A stretch of DNA of 64,000 nt from Saccharomyces paradoxus. Its lineage: Eukaryota > Ascomycota > Saccharomycetes > Saccharomycetales > Saccharomycetaceae. The notes under the pieces are model-generated. The model was given only the letters and a program-made list of their open reading frames with translations, searched no databases and was not told where the DNA came from. The stretch covers positions 310,001 to 374,000 of the forward strand of contig NC_047496.1 in assembly GCF_002079055.1 (NCBI RefSeq), written 5' to 3'. A program made the translations under genes and the position numbers. This document shows positions 42,966 through 55,000 of the stretch, one piece after another. Each line of letters begins with the position of its first letter. Positions within the stretch are counted from its first letter, which is position 1.

Positions 42966-43075
42966 TTCTCATATATGATACTACCAGTATGAAAATCTGT
43001 TAGACTATCCCAAAATTGTGCCAATAAACAACCTTATAAAGAGTACATTTAAGTACAAAATTTCAACAAGTAGTA

Positions 43076-43147
43076 GCTCGCGTGGCGTAATGGCAACGCG
43101 TCTGACTTCTAATCAGAAGATTATGGGTTCGACCCCCATCGTGAGTG
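43076..43147 (+). tRNA. tR(UCU): tRNA-Arg(UCU)
   Basis: A 72-nt gene: acceptor GCTCGCG with CGTGAGT and discriminator G, A box TGGCGTAATGG, anticodon TCT at 43108-43110, B box GGTTCGACC. It has no terminator of its own; 10 bp later the tRNA-Asp gene begins. In yeast this pair is known to be transcribed as one dimeric precursor from the Arg promoter. Confidence 0.98.
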
Positions 43148-43157
43148 CTTTGTTTCT

Positions 43158-43229
43158 TCCGTGATAGTTTAATGGTCAGAATGGGCGCTTGTCGCGTGCC
43201 AGATCGGGGTTCAATTCCCCGTCGCGGAG
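43158..43229 (+). tRNA. tD(GUC): tRNA-Asp(GUC)
   Basis: A 72-nt gene: acceptor TCCGTGA with TCGCGGA and discriminator G, A box TAGTTTAATGG, anticodon GTC, B box GGTTCAATTCC. It follows the tRNA-Arg gene after a 10-bp spacer (CTTTGTTTCT) and ends with the terminator of eight T at 43231-43238. It is the downstream half of the dimeric Arg-Asp unit. Confidence 0.98.
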
Positions 43230-43238
43230 ATTTTTTTT

Positions 43239-43832
43239 AATTGAATGCTTTATTAAAGCTTCTTCCACATAGAATGTAATATTAACGGCTCTCCGGAGAA
43301 CATGAAGTTCATTGGTGTATAAGCAAATGACAGAGTGCACGGCACTATGATGTTAAACGGCAGCGCATGAAGAGTCTCAGTTTACCATATTTCATATTTG
43401 TTGAGGTTCCTAGTAATTGCGTAGTGTTTGATGATAAGTTCTCTCTTGAGTAAGGTGGTAGTGGTTATATGTAGTAAGGATTAAGTGGAATGTTTCGTGG
43501 GTTTAGTTAGCCCACCCTAATTGCAGTCGTTATTCAAAGGCTCTCTCGGGCCGGGTAGCGGAAATCCGACATCTTCTTTTGATGGAAAATAATTTTTCTG
43601 TTTGAAAATAACAAGGTTTGATTGTAAGTGTGATGTAGCGTTTTCTGAATGAGCCCATTGTCTTGCAATTAGCTCACCAAACTCTTTGTCAGCCACCTTA
43701 GTTTACATTATAGTTGATAAAAATTTTCTTCAGGATACACCCGTTAACAACAGCGCTTCCTAACCACGAAATATACAACACATCATTTGCACCTAACCTA
43801 GTTGAAAAGATTTCTTGCATAGATAAGAAAAG
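43239..43832. other. Intergenic region tRNA-Asp to NUP192
   Basis: About 590 nt, the NUP192 upstream region. A CCGGGTAG at 43551-43558 fits the core of a Reb1 site and is the only regulatory candidate noticed. No ORF or LTR seen. Confidence 0.5.
43551..43558 (+). promoter_or_regulatory. Possible Reb1 site upstream of NUP192
   Basis: CCGGGTAG matches the Reb1 core CGGGTAR and lies about 275 bp before the NUP192 ATG, a position typical for a general regulatory factor that clears nucleosomes at a promoter. Based on one short match only. Confidence 0.4.
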
Positions 43833-46800
43833 ATGAAATGGTCTGCAATTCCTTTCAAATCATTGTATCGTTCTATTGAGAGTGGTGAGTTTGATTTTGA
43901 CCTGTTCAGAGAGGTACTTCCTGATTTACAGAATTTGAACCTGAACACTGATAATCTAAAAAACAATACTAGCCGATCACAATTAGAAAAAGGTGAGGTT
44001 GAACTTTCCGATGGATCTACTTTTAAGCTCAACCGAGAGTTTATTTTCGAGGCTATTTCTTTGTCCGATGAATTGAACTTAGATGAAATTGTTGCATGTG
44101 AACTGATACTTTCCGGTGATGCCACTGCGAATAATGGCAAAGTACAATACTTTTTGAGAAGGCAATATATTCTGCAAATTGTTTCTTTTATAGTCAACTG
44201 TTTCCACGAAGACACAGACTTATACCAAGAACTTATAAAGAATGGAGCTTTAGTTTCTAATATCCTCTCAGCCTTTAAGTTCATTCATACTCAATTATCT
44301 GAGATTAAACAACAAATTAATAAGGCCCAAATACTAGAGAATTATAATGCTTTATTCCAACAAAATATCAAATTCAGAAGAGACTTCTTGCTGAGAGAAT
44401 ATGATATTCTGAGTCAAATTTTATACGGTTTAGTGGATAAAGGAGCCATCATGAAAAACAAGGATTTCATACTGTCCTTGCTTCATCACGTATCAGAATT
44501 AGATTCCAATGATTTTTTTATAATATACTATACTCCTGCATTCTTCCACCTTTTCGCATCTTTAAGAGTTTTACCCGATGCAGATGTTAAATCGTTACAT
44601 TCCCAGTTCATAAAAGACTTAAAGGATGACTCCATATATTCCAAACCGGTTAAAGTGGCTCTTATCTTTATTTTTTTTGCTTACTTCATCGGATGGTGTA
44701 AGGAGGATCCTAAAAGGAGGGCTGATGTGATGGACTTCAAAACTGATGTTGATGAGCCAATGACTTCTGCCGTCGAATTAGGTGCCATCGAACAAATTTT
44801 AATATTTGCTGCTGATACTTCTATCGTGGAACAAGACAAGAGTATGGAGCTTTTCTACGATATAAGGTCTCTATTAGAAAGGCACATTCCAAGGCTAATT
44901 CCTAAACAGCTACTTGATGATGAAAAAATCTTCAGTCAAACCACAAATTCTAACTATAACTCTGCAGTTGTAACCGACAATATGAACGGTAGCGGCTTAT
45001 GGAATTCGTCTTATCCTGGAATGATGTCAATCGCTGGTACCACTGGGCTAAATAGTATGCCCAGTAATGTCAACGAATATTCCTATACGACTATTGTTTT
45101 ATCAGATCAGACACAAGAGTTTTTCCTTTCATCCTTTGATGATGTGCTTCAAACTATTATTACAGATTGTGCCTTCTTGCTTACAAAAATTAAGGATGCC
45201 GAGGAAGATTCTTTGTTGTCTGGTGAAGACTTAACTCTGGATGACATCTCATTAAAGGCTGACTTAGAAAGGTTTTTCCTGTCAATATATTTCTTCTATG
45301 CATCTAGACCTGACTATTCCAGTGCTTTCTGGTCGGACAAGGAGTCAAACGCTTATGGTTTCATTGAGTGGTGTTCCAGATGCAACGACAACTTGATGAG
45401 GTCTTGTTTTTATTTGATGATTTCTAGCCTGTCCTTTGGTCCTGAAAATTCTCTGAATGTTTATCATTATTTTGGCGAAAATAACTCAATTTCATGGAAA
45501 AATATTGCACAATGCGTCAGTGACTACACTAAAAAAATAAGCAATTTTAACTCGAGCCTCCAAAAGAGACAGCAATTTAGTGAAACAACCCATAACGATA
45601 TCGACTCGACTGCGGTGGCCTTAGAAGAAGGCTTAAATGAAGAAGCTGTAATATTTCTATCTTCTCTATTAACACTAGTTGGATCAGTTACATACCAGGT
45701 TGATGAGGATGTAAAAAGCTCTCTATCAACAATTTTCTCAGATGTTCTTTTCGAATTCACAAAGATAAACACACCCCTCGTGGGCGCTGCCTTCAAGGTT
45801 TTAAGTAATTTGGTTCCAAAACTTGAATCATCAAGGACAAAATTTTGGTCTTTTCTGGACTCGCTAGTTTTTAAGGATTCATCATTGAATTATTCATCCG
45901 AATCTTATAGAACTGCTTTCACAAGCATATTAACAAAATATTCTGATGTTTTAGGGTTTTTACAGCTCTTCCAAAATCTGATTTCTATTCATTCCCGCGA
46001 AAGTGGTAGCGAATACATGGTTTTTGGTAAATTGGCATTTCCTGCAAGATTAGGCCAGGGCTATAGGAAGGTAGGGATATGGCCATATTTCGACTACATT
46101 TTTAATGACATTTTAGCCCACGTAGATCAAATCGCTGATATTAGAAATAGAAGAGCTGTTCAACTTCCCATTTTGAAAATTGTCCATACTGGCTTATGCT
46201 CTTTTGACTACAGCGTAATTTTGAACTCTATTCCTGCTGCTGCGAATTTGGATGCTTTGGTAGATTGCGAAAATTTCTTCAATTACGTTCAGGAGTGCCC
46301 AACAACCCCCGTATTCAACTATATATTTACGGAGAAGGTTTACAAAAGTATATTTAATGTGGTCGATGTTGGTGTTGATCAATTATCCATAGAGTTAGAA
46401 GGCGGCAAAAATCAGGCTGAATTGTTGCAAGTAGCTGTGAAAATAATCAATAAAGTATTGGATTATCAAGAGACATACGTAGAAGAATTATTTCCGATTG
46501 TCAAAAGGCATGGCAAAAGTGATTATTTCTTGCCAAAGAATTATTCTCTTCACGGATTACGTTCATTTTACGATGCTATTTTTTTCAATATCCCACTTGT
46601 TGCACACTTGGGTTTATACGTCGGGGTTGACGACCAAATCTTAGCACTCAACTCACTGCGGATATTGGCGAAACTTTCAGAACGCTCCGATGGCTCCATT
46701 GCATCGATATCTAGGAGAAATAAGTTGTTAACGATATTCGATTCTGTAGATGAATCGGCGAGAATAAAGGATGCATTTATTACACAATTGGAAACCTCGA

Positions 46801-48884
46801 TAACGGATGCTGGTGTCCTTGCTTTGAAGTTAGAGCTATTGGATTTTTTAACATCAAATCTATCTAACTGCAGTCGAACGATGAGCATCTCTCATTTATT
46901 ATTAGGTTTCCAGGTTTCAAACGTTATATCCCTGGGACCGAACTTGGCAACCTTTATATCTTCCGGAACCTCATTACTTGATTCCCTCATCAACCTACTG
47001 GAAGCTTCATTGAACAGCATCAATAAAGACAATATTGATTATGCACCCATGAGATTGGCTACAGCAGCGCTGGAAATCATTCTCAAACTATGTCGCAATA
47101 CGTTAACGTCTGGCCTTTTGTATTCATACCTAATCAAAGAAAACTTTTTTGAAAGAATAATGATCCTCGATCCACAAGTAACAAGGTTCACAACTTGGAA
47201 TGGTTCTCCGTTTGATAATTCCACGGAGGAAAAATCCAAGAACTTCGCTGAAAGCGAATCTGTCGGGGCATTTTTATCATTTTTAGCCTACAGGAATTAT
47301 TGGACACAATATTTGGGCCTATTCATTCACAAAATGTCATTTTCGGGAACGAAATCCGAGGTTTTAACATATGTGAATTACTTAATATCAAATACAATGT
47401 ATTCAGTAAGGTTATTTTCCTTCTTGGATCCATTAAACTATGGAAATATCCGTGAATCAAGAGAGACGCTATCAACCTTCACTAATGTTCCTTTGAATTT
47501 AGAACAAGTCACTCTTAACAAGTATTGCTCTGGCAATATCTATGACTTCCACGAAATGGAAAACCTCATGCGTCTGATTAGGAGAGTTTGTGCTGAAAGC
47601 TTGAATTCTAATTCCTTTAGCCCCAATGTGTCAAAAGACCAATTTTTGAAGGATGCAGATCTCGAGTGTATAAAAGCAAAGAGTCATTTGACTATTATTA
47701 TATCAAGAAATAAAGCATTGGAGCTCAACCTGTCTGTGCTACACTCTTGGGTACAGTTGGTTCAAATTATTGTCACTGATGGAAAATTAGAGCCATCAAC
47801 AAGATCAAACTTCATTTTGGAAGTTTTTGGTACAATCATTCCTAAGATTAGTGACTATATTGATTTTAATATAACTTTTTCAGAAGAATTGGTTTCTCTC
47901 GCCGTTTTCCTATTTGATATATATAACCGCGATCGTAAGTTGATTATCGACAAGGGCACGGTAGATGGCAGGTTATATCAATTATTCAAGACTTGCATTC
48001 AGGGTATAAACTCTCCACTTTCCTCTGTGGCATTAAGATCTGACTTTTATATATTAGCAAATCATTATTTGAGCAGAGTTTTAAGTGACCAAGAAGGATC
48101 CGAAAAAGTTCTACAAGATTTGAGACTAGGAAGTAAAAAGTTAGTGGAGATCATATGGAATGATATTATTTATGGTGAAGGAACTAGTAGGGTTACAGGT
48201 ATATTACTACTGGATTCTCTAATTCAACTGGCTAATAAAAGTAAAGAGAATTTCATACTGGATTCACTGATGAAAACTACGAGATTGCTTCTAATAATAC
48301 GTTCGCTGAAAAATACAGATGCTTTGTTAAATTCTACTACGGAGCATATAAACATCGATGATTTATTATATGAATTGACGGCTTTTAAAGCCACTGTATT
48401 CTTTTTGATCCGTGTTGCCGAAACTAGGAGTGGAGCTAGTGCTTTAATTGAAAATAATTTATTCCGAATAATCGCGGAATTGTCATTTCTGAAAGTTGAT
48501 CCTGATTTGGGTCTAGACCTTATGTTCGACGAAGTTTTCGTTCAGAATTCTAATTTCCTGAAGGTTAACGTCACTTTGGATAACCCGCTAATAGTTGATA
48601 AAGACGCTAATGGTGTTTCATTGTTTGAGTTAATCGTTCCCATATTCCAACTAATATCAGCTGTTTTGGTGAGTATGGGAAGCTCAAACAAAAGTGTGGT
48701 TCAAACGGTAAAAAGCCTATTGAATACGTATAAAAGGTTAGTGATAGGAATATTCAAAAGAGATCTTTTGAGAGAAAAAGAAGACAAGAAGAATTTGACG
48801 GATCCCAATAACCAAAGTTTGAACGAAATGGTGAAGTTAATTGTGATGTTATGCACATTAACAGGATATCAAAATGACGACTAA
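43833..48884 (+). CDS. NUP192: Inner-ring nucleoporin Nup192
   Basis: Large scaffold nucleoporin of the inner ring (homologue of vertebrate Nup205), an alpha-solenoid that binds Nic96 and organises the pore channel. The 1683-aa length equals S. cerevisiae. The sequence is almost entirely helical repeats without enzymatic motifs. An Asn/Ser/Gly-rich loop interrupts the solenoid at about residues 370-415. In S. cerevisiae the gene is on the opposite strand and lies beside OSW6; here it follows AIM22, so the segment is flipped. It is convergent with NSP1, whose product acts in the same pore channel. Confidence 0.97.
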   Translation: MKWSAIPFKSLYRSIESGEFDFDLFREVLPDLQNLNLNTDNLKNNTSRSQLEKGEVELSDGSTFKLNREFIFEAISLSDELNLDEIVACELILSGDATANNGKVQYFLRRQYILQIVSFIVNCFHEDTDLYQELIKNGALVSNILSAFKFIHTQLSEIKQQINKAQILENYNALFQQNIKFRRDFLLREYDILSQILYGLVDKGAIMKNKDFILSLLHHVSELDSNDFFIIYYTPAFFHLFASLRVLPDADVKSLHSQFIKDLKDDSIYSKPVKVALIFIFFAYFIGWCKEDPKRRADVMDFKTDVDEPMTSAVELGAIEQILIFAADTSIVEQDKSMELFYDIRSLLERHIPRLIPKQLLDDEKIFSQTTNSNYNSAVVTDNMNGSGLWNSSYPGMMSIAGTTGLNSMPSNVNEYSYTTIVLSDQTQEFFLSSFDDVLQTIITDCAFLLTKIKDAEEDSLLSGEDLTLDDISLKADLERFFLSIYFFYASRPDYSSAFWSDKESNAYGFIEWCSRCNDNLMRSCFYLMISSLSFGPENSLNVYHYFGENNSISWKNIAQCVSDYTKKISNFNSSLQKRQQFSETTHNDIDSTAVALEEGLNEEAVIFLSSLLTLVGSVTYQVDEDVKSSLSTIFSDVLFEFTKINTPLVGAAFKVLSNLVPKLESSRTKFWSFLDSLVFKDSSLNYSSESYRTAFTSILTKYSDVLGFLQLFQNLISIHSRESGSEYMVFGKLAFPARLGQGYRKVGIWPYFDYIFNDILAHVDQIADIRNRRAVQLPILKIVHTGLCSFDYSVILNSIPAAANLDALVDCENFFNYVQECPTTPVFNYIFTEKVYKSIFNVVDVGVDQLSIELEGGKNQAELLQVAVKIINKVLDYQETYVEELFPIVKRHGKSDYFLPKNYSLHGLRSFYDAIFFNIPLVAHLGLYVGVDDQILALNSLRILAKLSERSDGSIASISRRNKLLTIFDSVDESARIKDAFITQLETSITDAGVLALKLELLDFLTSNLSNCSRTMSISHLLLGFQVSNVISLGPNLATFISSGTSLLDSLINLLEASLNSINKDNIDYAPMRLATAALEIILKLCRNTLTSGLLYSYLIKENFFERIMILDPQVTRFTTWNGSPFDNSTEEKSKNFAESESVGAFLSFLAYRNYWTQYLGLFIHKMSFSGTKSEVLTYVNYLISNTMYSVRLFSFLDPLNYGNIRESRETLSTFTNVPLNLEQVTLNKYCSGNIYDFHEMENLMRLIRRVCAESLNSNSFSPNVSKDQFLKDADLECIKAKSHLTIIISRNKALELNLSVLHSWVQLVQIIVTDGKLEPSTRSNFILEVFGTIIPKISDYIDFNITFSEELVSLAVFLFDIYNRDRKLIIDKGTVDGRLYQLFKTCIQGINSPLSSVALRSDFYILANHYLSRVLSDQEGSEKVLQDLRLGSKKLVEIIWNDIIYGEGTSRVTGILLLDSLIQLANKSKENFILDSLMKTTRLLLIIRSLKNTDALLNSTTEHINIDDLLYELTAFKATVFFLIRVAETRSGASALIENNLFRIIAELSFLKVDPDLGLDLMFDEVFVQNSNFLKVNVTLDNPLIVDKDANGVSLFELIVPIFQLISAVLVSMGSSNKSVVQTVKSLLNTYKRLVIGIFKRDLLREKEDKKNLTDPNNQSLNEMVKLIVMLCTLTGYQNDD

Positions 48885-49230
48885 ATCGTTATTTTTGCGC
48901 TTAGAAATCGACTGTTTTTAGCAACATATTAGGAAGAAGCTATCATGAAAGTGGCTCCTAGTGACGTATATTAGATAATGGAAATGGGTGGTTCATATTC
49001 AAATATCTAACGCAATCATAATCTAGTTCGCTTACGGATCAACGTAGCAATTATAAACACTTCATTAAACAGCAAACAAAACAAGTATGATTAGGAGGGG
49101 AGGGGGTTAAATTAATTGCAGGTTCTGAATGAACCCTTTGTGTAAATTTTGATTCTTATATATAATTATTTAATATAGCACAGCCCATGTCGAATAAGTC
49201 GAGAACTGAGTGGAATTCTTTTCTCTTCAA
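48885..49230. other. Convergent intergenic region NUP192/NSP1
   Basis: 346 nt between the two stop codons. AT-rich, suited to two opposing 3' ends; nothing else recognised. Confidence 0.5.
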
Positions 49231-51748
49231 TTATTTCTTTATCGAGTTGATTTTTTTTTCCAAAGACGAGGAGTTATCATCTAATGACCTTAAAGCGTCG
49301 AAATGTGAATTTAAAATCTTGATTAGTTGAACGTTTTCGTCTTCATTGTTTATATCGATATTAGTGGTTTTGTTGAACGTATTGCTGACATTGTTGATTT
49401 CTACTATTAGAGAAGAAAGATTTGATGATAATGAGTTCAAATTTTCGTCCAAAGTTTGGGCTGTCTTATAGGCCTGCTGTCTTTTTTGATCATTATTGTT
49501 TGCCGCAGCGCCCGAACTTGTAGATACGACATCGGACAGAAGAGCCTCGGTCTTGGTTTCAAAATTGTCTAAGAAGTTTTCTAATTCGTCTTGTTGCCTT
49601 TCAATATATTGTAGAGATTGATCTATTTTGTTTTGACTATGTTCCGCCATCACAGCATCGGAGTATAATTGACTAATTTGTTCACCTCCCTTCACTAATA
49701 CCTGATCCCAACTATTGATTTTTTTTGTATACTGTTCAAAATGGGAGGCGGATTCTGTTAGTTGATTGGTCCATTTCGTTACTAAATCATCGAGTGTTTT
49801 GTTGTCAAGAGAAACTGGCTTCAATTCCACTGATTTCGAATTTAGTTTCAAGCTATTACTTGATTTAACATCTGCAGTTGACTTCCCTGCGGAGGAATCC
49901 TCTGTTTTCTTGTCATTATCCTTTTGAGTACCAAAAGCAAATGCTGGCTTGTCTGTATCACTGCCTTTTTGTCCTTCGGGTTTAGCACCAAAGGAAATGG
50001 GGGTTTTCGCTCCATCACTTTCCTTCTTTTCTATAGGTTTAGATCCAAATGAGAAGGCAGGCTTAGAGGAATCACCATTCTTCTTTTCTTCTGGCTTAGC
50101 ATCGAATGAAGGGGCAGCTTTGGAGGCATCACCATCCTTTTTCTCATCAGACTTTGCTCCAAAAGAGAATGCCGGCTTAGCGGTTTCATTGTCCTTCTTA
50201 TCCACAGGCTTAGTGCCAAATGAAAATGCTGGCTTAGCAGTACCATCTTGCTTGTCTTCATTTGATTTAGCGCCAAATGAGAAGACAGGCTTAGAGGAAT
50301 CACCGTCCTTCTTTTCTTCTGGCTTAGCACCGAATGAGAAGGCAGGCTTAGAGGAATCACCATCCTTCTTTTCTTCTGGCTTAGCACCGAATGAGAAGGC
50401 AGGCTTAGAGGAATCACCATTCTTCTTTTCTTCTGGCTTAGCACCGAATGAGAAGGCAGCTTTAGAGGAATCACTATCTTTTTTCTCATCAGACTTTGCT
50501 CCAAAAGAGAATGCCGGCTTAGCGGTTTCATTGTCCTTCTTATCCACAGGCTTAGTGCCAAATGAAAATGCTGGTTTAGCAGTACCATCTTGCTCGTCTT
50601 CATTTGATTTAGCGCCAAATGAGAAGGCCGGTTTGGAAGAATCATTATCCTTCTTTTCATCTGGCTTAGCACCGAATGAGAAGGCAGGCTTAGAGGAATC
50701 GCCATCCTTCTTTTCTTCTGGCTTAGCACCGAATGAAAAACTTGGAGCTGTATTAGTTGTCTTATCTTCTGCTGTTGTAGTGCCAAAGGAAAACGCTGGT
50801 TTCGCTGTTTCGTTAACTTTAGATTCTGCAGGTGTAGCGCCCAAGGAGAATTTTGGTTGCGAAGCCCCAGCTGGTTTACTGGCGGCAGATTCTGAACCAA
50901 AAGAAGGAGAAGGCTTTGCAGCTTCGCTGCCGGTTTTGTTCCCGCCTAGTTGTGAACTAAAGGAAAACCCAGTAGTGGGAGCTTGACCTTCTGTCTTATT
51001 ACCGAAACCTGAATTAAAGGAGAAAGCAGGCTTGGACGGTTCTGTTTTTTTATCGTCATTAGTGGTTGCGCCAAGGGAAAAGGCTGGTTTGTTCGCATTT
51101 GCAGTGGCGCCAAATAAGTTATTACTCGTGGTAGCATTACTGGTCGAGCTGGGAGTTGTATTACTGTCGCCGCCAAAGTTCAAACCGCCAAAGGCGGGTT
51201 TTGTAGCATTATTATTAGTGCCGTTATTGAATAAGGATGACGAACCAAATGTATTTCCTCCGACGTTCCCATTGCCTTCTGTTTGTTGAGCACCAGAAGA
51301 TCCAAAAAGGGATGTTCCGGCGCTATTGCTACCAAACGAATTAGTCGTAGAATTGTTGCTGCCAAATACGTTGCTTGTAGGGTTGCTGTTACCAAATGCA
51401 GTATTACCAGTATTATTGTTACCAAATGCGGGTGTGGTTGAAGAGTTTGCGTTGTTCGTGTTATTTGCCGCTTGATTGTTAAAACCGAATGTTGGTTGAC
51501 CTGTTCCGAAGGCGCCTGCACCAGTAGAGGTGTTCTGATTTGTGGTGTTAAAGCTATTATTGGCAGCCCCGAACGAGAAGGGCGTTTTGTTCTGTTGAGG
51601 TGTATTGAAGTTCACTGATTTTCGAAGGTTGCGTAGTTCATATGTTTGCAGGTTTTTGTTAGTAAATGAAAGACGTTGTTATATCGGTGAAGGTGGGAGA
51701 TAAAAATTTTGATAGGGAAAGCAAGCGTCCAATGGAAGGGAACATACT
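49231..51748 (-). CDS. NSP1: FG-nucleoporin Nsp1, spliced with a one-nucleotide first exon
   Basis: Essential FG nucleoporin found in the Nsp1-Nup57-Nup49 channel complex and the Nup82 complex. The coding sequence is complement(join(49231..51614, 51748)): exon 1 contributes only the A of ATG and exon 2 begins with TG. The product is 794 aa. Residues 1 to about 175 are Asn-rich with FG and FGxxN motifs. About residues 180-590 are FSFG repeats spaced by charged linkers of about 19 residues. From about residue 600 the chain is a coiled coil that binds Nup partners. It is shorter than the 823-aa S. cerevisiae protein, mainly through repeat number. Without splicing the frame would have only a GTG start. 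Confidence 0.95.
50031..50750 (-). repeat. 57-bp tandem repeats encoding FSFG units in NSP1
   Basis: Tandem units of 57 bp (19 codons, [19 protein letters not shown] type). Three nearly identical units lie side by side at about 50287-50457. A block of about 150 bp recurs at an offset of 342 bp (for example 50141 and 50483), which is exactly six units, so a multi-unit duplication has occurred inside the gene. Confidence 0.9.
51615..51747 (-). other. NSP1 intron
   Basis: A 133-nt spliceosomal intron. The 5' splice site GTATGT is at 51747-51742, the branch site TACTAAC at 51664-51658, and the 3' splice site CAG ends at 51615, about 44 nt past the branch A. It interrupts the start codon after its first base. 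S. cerevisiae NSP1 is annotated with the same arrangement and a slightly shorter intron. Confidence 0.95.
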
Positions 51749-52084
51749 TTTTCAAATTGATCAGAGCCTATTATTGTTCGACTATGCGTTGCAATGGCTC
51801 TCCAATGAGGTCTTAAGGTATCACCATCGACACGTCAAATATCACATCTGAATGATGCTAACACGATTTATAATTCTCTTAAAAGGTTTGGAAAAAAAAT
51901 CTCATCGGACCCGTCCGGGTTGTCTTAAGTTCTACAAAGCGGTTAGCTTACATTAATAATAAAAAATACAAATATACTTAAAATAATCATACATGAAAGG
52001 ATACGTAAATGTCTGAGGGGCCCCTTGCTGTATTTTCAGAACTCCAATACAAAAGAGAGAAAAAAAATTGAAAGATATCCTTTA
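51749..52084. other. Intergenic region MHP1-NSP1
   Basis: 336 nt upstream of NSP1 and downstream of MHP1. A small inverted repeat, ACCCG-TC-CGGGT at 51909-51920, is the only structured element and could bind a dimeric factor; no known site was assigned. Confidence 0.5.
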
Positions 52085-55000
52085 TTATTTGGTACTACTG
52101 TTTCGTGCATCCTGGATTTTGTCTAGCACATCATCATAAGCAGCGTCAATGGCATTTTCCTCTGCATTGTTCATAAATTTATTAAACCCAGGCGCATCAG
52201 TTGGAGGAATATGAGCATTATCGTTCGTCTTGGTAGTATTGGAGCTTGTGGATATTTGATGACTGGTAGGGGACGCATTAGTACTTGAATCATTGGTTTG
52301 CAAGGACTGTTGTTCATCCTTTGTTCGGAAGGCGGTCTCTTCTTGGTTACCTTGTTTTTTGAAAATATGATGCAAGTGATACCCCTGGCTATGCAGCTCA
52401 TCAATGACGCCTAGAATAGTGGAAACATCATTCTTCAACAAAAATTCCTTTATTTGATCACTATCTAAGGATTGTGCAGCGCGATTTAATATTTCTTTGT
52501 CCACCGGTAAATCGCCACCACCAACAAGCTTTTCGTGTTCTAGTTCTCTTTTGATGATAGAGTATTTATTTTTGATATCAATTTGATCTCGGGATTGTTG
52601 ATCATTTGCTGTCACGTCTTCATGATCTGCGTTCGAGTCGTCACCTTCTCTAAATTCGACGGCATCTTCTGCATCTGGGCTTGATTTTTCGACTATTGCA
52701 CTACCGAATGGCATCAGAGCAATGTGATCTGAATTTTGCAAGATAGATGAACTTAATAGCATTCTTTGGCAGCTTTCTGAATTGGGGTGTGCTTGACTTC
52801 CTGCTTTTGCGTCTTTTGAGAGCAGATCAGGTGTTTTTAATGTGTTATTATGTCTTTGTTTCAGTAGGTCGCAGCCTCTTTCCAGACTTGCCTCTATGAA
52901 GCATAATCTGATCAATGCTTCCTTACCTTCTAAGTTTAATTGTCCATTAAGTTTCAAATCGAAAAGATCGTGAACCACTTTGCTAATCTTGATACGTGCC
53001 AATGCGATTTTGGCCATGAAATTCTCGACCATTTTGTTGTAATGTTCGGAGTTATCTGCCTTCTCAGTTAATAAAAGTGATAGTTGGTCCTGTAAACTTG
53101 AAAATTGGGTGTCTTTAATATCTTTATCGTCATTATGAACTCTTTTCAACTCGCCTTGAATATTCCTCAAGGCATATAATGAAATTTTTTCCTTAATATT
53201 CTCCGGCATATAAACGTAATCTACATCCAAAGTCATTAGTGATGAACTCTTCCTCACCGCCTCTGCTAGAGCTTTAGATGATGCCAAATCCAATTCCGTT
53301 CCTAACATGGAAAAGTAATTTAATCTTGAACACATAGGTAATACCTCGGCCAGCATCACTACACTTGTGGAGCTTAAATTATTGTAGTCGATATGCAAAC
53401 GGACAAGATTAACAAAAACAGGTAAAAAATCGATCAAAGTTGGAACACAGTGAGGAAAGATCGCAGGATTATTTGAGATATCCAAGAATTTTAAATTCTC
53501 TGAATAACATAAAACACTTATTAATTTTAAGACCTCGTTATTCTCAAAAGTGTCGTGCTCATTCACTCTCAAGTTTGTCCCATTTAGAGATAGAAACTTG
53601 AAAACGTTTTTCTCATTAGCCTTTTGGATTTTGCCTAAAACAGCATCGGTGAAAGAAGAGAGTTTGCCATTCAGATCATTAAAACCAACGTCTAGACCGG
53701 TCACTTTCGATTGGACCATCCATTTGGCCAAATCATCACATTGGCTCTTGGTCAACCCATTATAAGCCAGACCCAATCTCACGGTCGCTATGCACGCAAC
53801 GAGGATAAAGTTTTTGAACTGTGCAGCATTCATCTGGGCCCCAGAAATGACGATTTCCTCCAAACCACCCATGAGGGCGATAGAAGCCGTCAAGAGATCC
53901 CAGTTCATGTCTGATCTATTTTCCATGTTAGATTGCATTCTTAGGATTTTTGACTTCAAGGAAGATTTAGAAGGCTTTTGTACATTTGTCTTGATGGAGG
54001 AGACCATTGTCAAATCGATGGAGTGCAAAGACTTGGCCTTGGAAACAAAATAGCACAGCACTTTCCATCCTTCTTCATCCAAGGGAGTGTTTCTTAGGGA
54101 AAGTTTTTGGAAATGCTGTTTATAAACCAACGAACTCAAAATTATTCTAAGCATTTGGACAGTTAATTGTACACCATCCAACGAAAGGCATAATACGGGA
54201 GCAATACTCAAGAAATCACTGAATGACCAAATTTCCACCATGGACGGCCTTGGGTTACGTAGCTGTAAGATGGGGATAGGGTCCGTAGAGCCTTTTTTCA
54301 ATTGCTTCAAAGTGGCTGGTATGGGTAGAATTTCTCGTAAATGACAACAACGGGTATACACAATGTCGTGAGGTATCTTTAAAGAAGGCGGAGGAATGAT
54401 TTCCCCTTCGTCATCTGCGTTCGTACCATTGGTATCACTGGATACCATGGAGGCTAAAGAGGATGTGGAAGCACCTCTTCTTGATATCATCGGTTTATCG
54501 ATGGTCAAATGACTAGCGGTCTTACTGACAGTGACTTCTTCTTCATTGTTTGTGACAATACGTTTCAATTCGTTGGGCGCCTCCTTGGCTCTGGCCTCTG
54601 CGGCTGCTTCTGCAGCGGCCATAACGATGTTTCGTCTTTGAGAATTGTTGTCTTCGTCGTCGCGCGGCTCGACTTCGTTCTGCTTCTGAGGAGCCATTTC
54701 TTCTTTACTCTTGGCGTTGGCATCGTCTTCTTCGGGATTTAATAGTTTTAATTGTCCGGTACCCCCAACAACAACACCCAAACTAGTCGATTCCATAATT
54801 TTTTTCCGTTCTTGTGGGGTCAACCTATGTATAACAACAGATCCATTGGGCTTCACTTCCACTTCACCCTTACGAGGGTTTTTACTACATATTTGTTGCG
54901 GAGGATCGTTGAAATAGGTGTTTGTAGCGAAGGAGACGTGCTTCAAGGGCCGTACATGCTCGAGGCCGGGAACGGTGGTTATCTTAGAAGGGTCGAACTC

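Larger units (their letters stand above)
42592..43238 (+). repeat. Inverted-repeat arm (left), tRNA-Arg/Asp unit
   Basis: This arm holds the delta 3' end, about 105 bp of flank, the tRNA-Arg-tRNA-Asp pair and its eight-T terminator. It is repeated in opposite orientation at 62136-62460. The tRNA genes and the 10-bp spacer are identical; the 105-bp flank differs at about four positions. The left arm additionally contains the inserted delta 42648-42965. Beyond the T run the two flanks are unrelated. These arms bound the segment that is inverted relative to S. cerevisiae. Confidence 0.93.

Noticed and set aside
40699-43075. A complete Ty element in the tRNA-Tyr/tRNA-Arg hotspot
   Set aside because: Only LTRs are present; no gag, protease, integrase or reverse transcriptase sequence lies between them.
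49949-50986. A 345-codon open frame on the plus strand opposite the NSP1 repeats
   Set aside because: It is antisense to the FSFG repeat array; the repeated codon pattern keeps the opposite frame free of stops. Its product is itself just a 19-residue repeat with no independent support.
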